The position numbers and the translations under genes are program-made. Shown piece after piece: positions 55,901-61,900 of a stretch of DNA of 64,000 bases (position 1 is the stretch's first letter; the number at the start of each line of letters is the position of its first letter). The notes below the pieces were generated by a model that was not told where the DNA came from, did no database searches, and worked only from the letters and a program-made list of their open reading frames with translations. Source of the DNA: Procambarus clarkii (lineage: Eukaryota; Arthropoda; Malacostraca; Decapoda; Cambaridae); contig NC_091160.1 in assembly GCF_040958095.1 (NCBI RefSeq), positions 42,855,968 through 42,919,967 of the forward strand, given 5' to 3'.

Positions 55901-58900
55901 AGAGGAGCGGACACGTCGCTTTCCAACTTCAGACTTGCTTTTAATTATATGGATGGTGAAATACTAAAGAAACTGTTCATGACTTGTGAGACCAAAACTG
56001 GATTATGCAGCAGTTGTGTGGTGCCCAAATCTCAAAAAGCACAAACTGGAAAAGGTGCAGTGGCATGTTACAAAATGGCTTCCGAAATTGAAAAACAAGA
56101 GTTACGAGGTGAGACTAGAAGCATTAAACATATCAAACTAAAAGAAATAGAATAAAATGAGGTGATATGATCACCATTTACAAAATACAGTACTAACAGG
56201 AATCAACCAAATTGACAAAGAGGAATTCCTGAAACCAACAGCTTCACGAACAAGAGAACACAGTTTCAAGTTAAGGAAATAAAAATGCCGAAAAATATTA
56301 GAAAGTTTTCTTTTGCAAACAGTGATAGACGATTGGAACAAGTTAAGTGAGAATGTGGAAGGTGGTGGAGGCCAAAACCGTCAGTAGTTTCAAAGCTTTA
56401 CATGACAAAGAGTACTGGGAAGACGGGACACCAAGAGCGTAGCTCAGAATACAGTGTATCGTGTAACTACACTTAGGTAATTACATACTTAAATAATTAA
56501 AAAAGCAGCATTGAGGAATGTAGCATAAGCCTGCTGCACAAATGGAACAAAATCATTAAGGATAATACAAGTCATTTAATAGCAAGTACAGTACTGGTCT
56601 CTGTGTTGCTTGAAATCACTTGCCAAGGCTAGTTAGGATGGAGCACAAGGAGGTGGGGTGTGAGGGCTATGCTGTGACGTGTAGCACTGTCACCTGAATG
56701 GTAGTGACCTAGTGGTAGTTACATAGACTAGAGTGCACCTTTGTACTCTTGCCAAACTGTACCTGGTAAGTTTTGAGTCTACAGAACACATTTTGTATAG
56801 ATTCTGAATTTAAGAATTTCCTAGCCTCCTTAGCATTAGTATGACTCACTGGGGAACAGTTTGAACATCAGCCTAGCATGCCTATGACAGATCTTATCCA
56901 GAGGTGAGCAGAATTTTGTCTTGGGAAGCTAAGGAGAATAATTCGGTACATATATTTTTCAAAATGTATATACCGTAATACATGTGAGATCTCAAATGAA
57001 AGAAGAAAAATTTGTTTAGTAAATCATATGATAGGTAAAGATATATACTGTATATATCCTTCCTATTATACAATTTTAATGACCATAACTGGGTATTTAA
57101 AGAACAATATGCACAGAAGGTAGAATACATACAACCTCTAAATCTATGGACAACACAGCTGCCATTATATTGCCTACAAAACAACACAGAGGAGCCTGTT
57201 ATTCAAAGCTTCCTCACTTACTGAATCTTTCCTCCTGAAGGAGCTGGTGACATCAGATATTTCACTAGGAGTTGGTTCTTCAAACACTTCCGATGCAAGT
57301 TCTACAGACGACGGAGGTGGCTTGTTTTCCACGCGAAACAGAGCGTCCATTCCACCTAGACCACTGTCTGTTCGTTCTGACTCAATGTTGACCAAGACGA
57401 AGTTGTCGCTCTCAGAACTCAGGTCGCTACGAACTGAAAGAGTGTCACTCATGTCTTCTGGACTAGTTTTCACTGCAGACTCAAGGGTGGACATAAGATT
57501 TGTGAAACCACTAGTAAGGCCTTTACGCATGGAAATGAAGCCGGCATTAAGGTTGCCCTGAAGGTTTAATTGCATCAATGGGCCATTGACATGGGAATCT
57601 TCAACGTCGAAAATCTGGCCGCTACAGGGAAGGTCGGTCAAGCTAATTGACAGTTGTCTGATAGCGGCATGTTTTACAGCAGGTGACGGCGACTGTTGCT
57701 TACCTGTGCTGACTGGAGAGTGTTGACTAACCGGAGGTTGGTTTATGTTGCCATTGGCAGCGTTTGATGGCTGCCTGGTGATGGAGGTAGATGCTGGCAC
57801 TGGTTGCGGTGAAGTTAGCTGATCAACACTGTAGGACTTAGTGATATCACTGGTAATAGAGCAAGCATCTATTTCACTTGCCTTCTGGACAAAACTGTGT
57901 TCTGAGGCAGAGTTTCTCACTTCACAGCTCGGAGAACCTAAGTCGTGGAGATCTGCTGTGGACGACGAGTCAGGAAGAAAACTTTCCATGTCGCCAGCGA
58001 TAAAGTCTTTGCTGGGATGTGGAGGCGGCATCACTAATGACACATCCACTTGAGGCACCACAGCAGACACCACTATAGTGTCCCCCAGGTTTTCCTGAGT
58101 TAAGGCCACACCTGCCATGGTGGGGTGAGTCAGAATGTTAATCGTATCATAAGTAAGATAAGACGTGAGCTCTGTAATAACATCTAATTGTCGCATAAGG
58201 AACAGGTATTGGTAATGATTAAGCTGGGCACTGACTAGACTTGGCGTGTGAGCAAGTATGTGTGTGGCAGCTTCCTGTCGACTACCCTCTCCCTTGTCCC
58301 CTGGCCCATGAGTGGACTGTGTTTTATCCTCCCCACTACAGCCTTTGTTGGAATCTTCACTGTAATAGTTTTTTAATAAATGCCTATGGGGTCTCAAGTC
58401 TTTATCTTCACATGACTCTACACTTGATTTTCTTGAAGTAACAGAAAGACTAGATTTTGGCTTGATGTAGATCCAGAGAGAGAGAGGGAAAGCATCAACA
58501 AAAGGAACGGGTCTGTTGCGTGCCGCTGGCACCCCAAAAAAATCCACCCATAGTGGTTCACAGTGTATGAAGAGGATATCTCGTGCCTGGATCCAGAGAG
58601 CATCACGCTTCATGCCAGAGATGGCTTCATATAACCCACTCTCTACTACAGGAGCAGCTCTTACGTTATCTTCACCTGTAATAAAGAAAATAAACATACA
58701 GTATATTATAAACAATTTAGGAAATCATCTGTTGCCAAATGACAATAAAATACAATTCATGTTACAGAAACAGTATTGGATAGTCAATAGGTGATGAATG
58801 ATGAATATTGCAAAAGGCATGTATCAGTATAATTAATTATCAGCATACAGTAAACCAAAATTGGAAGAAATGAGGAAGATTTGTATTTCTGAGCCTTGCC

Positions 58901-61900
58901 ATATAAAACTACCAATTGCTAAGGTAAGATCCACAGCGCCCACAGGAAAGGATGAAGTACGGTCAGCAAAGACACCTACTATATTATTTTATTACAATTT
59001 AAAAACACTGATTTACATATTATAGTGTTAAATTTATCTCTTAATGCATTATCTATTACAGTATAGTTATAACATATCTGTTTACCCATACACATATCTC
59101 TATCAAAATGGGAAGTCTTGGGAGCAGGACAGGGAATGAACCAGAATCCTGGGTTACCCTGAGACACGTGGTAACCAGTGGACCACGATACGTTAAAAAA
59201 TGACACAACCTGGAATCTGCCCGAACTCGGTAGAAATTTAGAGGCACTGAACTGATACCAAATCCAATTAGAACAAGTAACCTATACACCTCCTGGTGAC
59301 CTAGGAGGCTGGTTTGATCCCGTTGTCCAGCTCCAGAGCATTTCTCATAGAGATATCATGTTATTGTGATTTCATTGTGTACAGGTGGAATTAGTTTTTG
59401 CTTGCTCATTTGCACACTAGAGAGGTAACACCTGAAGTTGATGACAGAGGTAACCCTTTATAACCTCACTATGATAAACAACCCCTCAAGTGATGAAACG
59501 CTCCAGAGGGGCCAAAGTTAGTCTGACGTAGCCATGATATTAGAGTAATCTCAAGAGTGAGCCATGCAGTGCAAGGGTTAACAAACTGTTGCAACATCAC
59601 TAACTGTCCACTTCCTTAAAAAAAATGTTGATTTTAGAAAAAAAAATATAATCACTGGTAATCTTGGACATTGGTAATGGAATTTTTATAATCCATTACG
59701 TTTAGAACATTATAAGCAACCTTAATTAACTGGAAAATATCAGTGCATGAGCATATATGGAGAGGAGAAAAAGAAAAGGCAGTAGTTGTTTCCTCACCTG
59801 AGAGTTGCTCCATGCAACACATATTGTCTATGTCCGCATTATCTAACCACTCACCGATAAAATAAAAGCAATTTCCAGCTATGCTTTACTAGAGTACTTG
59901 AAGAGTTTTCTTACTCCTGATATCTTAAAGTTTATATAGTAAATTCTGCACTTATAAAATATCTTAACAAAAAACTTACCCATGGCATGCTTCACAAACT
60001 TATGGCATATGGGTTGGAAGTCTGTTGATGATGCTGGAAAAGTTGAGGCAAAAAAGAGCTCTCCTTGCTGGGCTGCCTCAAGACTAGTTGCCAGAGAGGC
60101 CAGAGACCCAGGCAGAGTTGGGTCGGCTGGTCGCATGTTGGAGAGAATGACTCGGGATGCCTGGATGTGCATAGCATGTGGACGGTCTCGCTGGTTACTG
60201 TGTTCACCCACTCCATCAATTACAGCCTGACACAAAAACACACACATCCTTGAAAACTAAAAAGTGCTGTAACTGTACTAAATAGGCTATGCCAAAAAAT
60301 TACAGAATATTAAATGTCAAATCAGCTCACTAATGTTTATTTTTTAACAACTACCAATTCTGAGCTATCTCACTTAGTTGCTATCAAATGTAAGATTACA
60401 CTCAGTAGGAACCGTAACATGCAGTCAGGCAGACGACATTCTGATAATGTAAATGTCATGACCTTGCAAATCGTGCCCGACTGTCAACACTGATGTGTTG
60501 CCATGACACATCACCCTCTGACACCACCTGTGCAATCATTTTTTAAGTACAGTACCACTAGATGAGGAGGTAATCTTACTCTCAGTATAGACAACAAATT
60601 AAAAATAAATTTAATTATTTTAGCCCCATATAGACCAAAGATGGCACCAACATAGAGGTGCAACAGTGAACGGGACAACTTTAGCATAAAGCATTGTTAT
60701 GGACAAGTAACCAGAAGAGCTTCTCCAATTAGAGTTTGGTTAAGCCTGCCTGCTTGACCCACTATGACCCACATCAGGGAAGGTTAAGTTGATTAACTAA
60801 AATGGACTCTGGTGGAGCAGTGGTAACACACTTGCCCCACTCCTTGCAAACAACTTGATATGGGATCGAGTCCTGGCCAGGGTGGAGTGTATGGGTGGTA
60901 AGCTTTAATTGTTCACCAAGATGTAATTGGGTACCTGATTGTTAACCGATTGATGGATCATGTTTCAGGAAATAACTAGTGGATAATGCTCCCCATGAGC
61001 TATGGGAAGGGAAAGCTCTCGGCCTGCTAACAGGAGTCGGAAGTCATCTACTCCTGTATCGACCTGTGTGTAAAACTAGTAGGTGTAAAACTAGTAGGTG
61101 TAAAACTAGTAGGGTAAGGCTCACCATGAGTTATGGGAAGGGAAAGCACTCGGCCTGCTAACAGGAGTCGGAAGTCATCTACTCCTGTATCGACCTGTGT
61201 GTAAAACTAGTAGGTGTAAAACTAGTTGGGTAAGGCTCACCATGAGCTATGGGAAGGGAAAGCTCTCAGTCTGCTAACAGGAGTCAGAAGTTGTTTCTCT
61301 ACCCACCTGTGTAACAAAGAAACTCTTCTAACAACTGCATGTTTAAGCCAAAGCAGTATGTTAGGACAAATCACCATCAGTACTACAGGAGGACTGTGGC
61401 CCTCAACAAATGGGATTCTCATTACCAGTTTGTGAGTAATTAGGAAAGTAAACACTTGGGTGATATACATTACAGAGGCCACACAAATTGGTTCCAATCC
61501 TTAGTCCAGAATGACTAGGAACCTTCTCACAGTGAAGTACAGTAGTTCAGTACAATGAAGTATTGTACAAAGCACCAACATATAGCCAATAATAGTGTCT
61601 TGTGTACCATGTTCCAGAAACCATGCTAACCACAGAGATTTCCACCCAAAAACACTCAATTGTCTTTATTTTTAACTTCATAAAAACAATTTATATAACG
61701 ATACCTTCTTAATTAGCTTTCAAATAAAAAATCATTAATGAACAATGATGATTTACAGCTGTAACTGAACAATTCCAGCACCTGTACCCCAAACCACTAC
61801 AGCAGGAGCGTCATTTACATTCCCACCCCATAACTATTTCAAGATAAATTGAAAGGAGAATGAAAAACTGAACAAAGTAACTTACTCTAGGCATGATGGC

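Larger units (their letters stand above)
38703..57221 (-). other. BLTP3: BLTP3 giant intron D-E (18.5 kb)
   Basis: Runs from GTAAGT at 57221 to CTGATACAG ending at 38703. It contains a composite inverted-arm element, a Tigger-like element, a long LINE copy, a piggyBac remnant, several SINEs and a third LINE copy. I searched it by eye for extra BLTP3 exons and found none; phases D-E make none necessary. The stretches 41,820-42,660 and 54,090-55,420 hold no recognisable element apart from low-complexity sequence. Confidence 0.82.

Noticed and set aside
57247-58053. Plus-strand frames opposite exon D
   Set aside because: Antisense shadows of the real BLTP3 exon.
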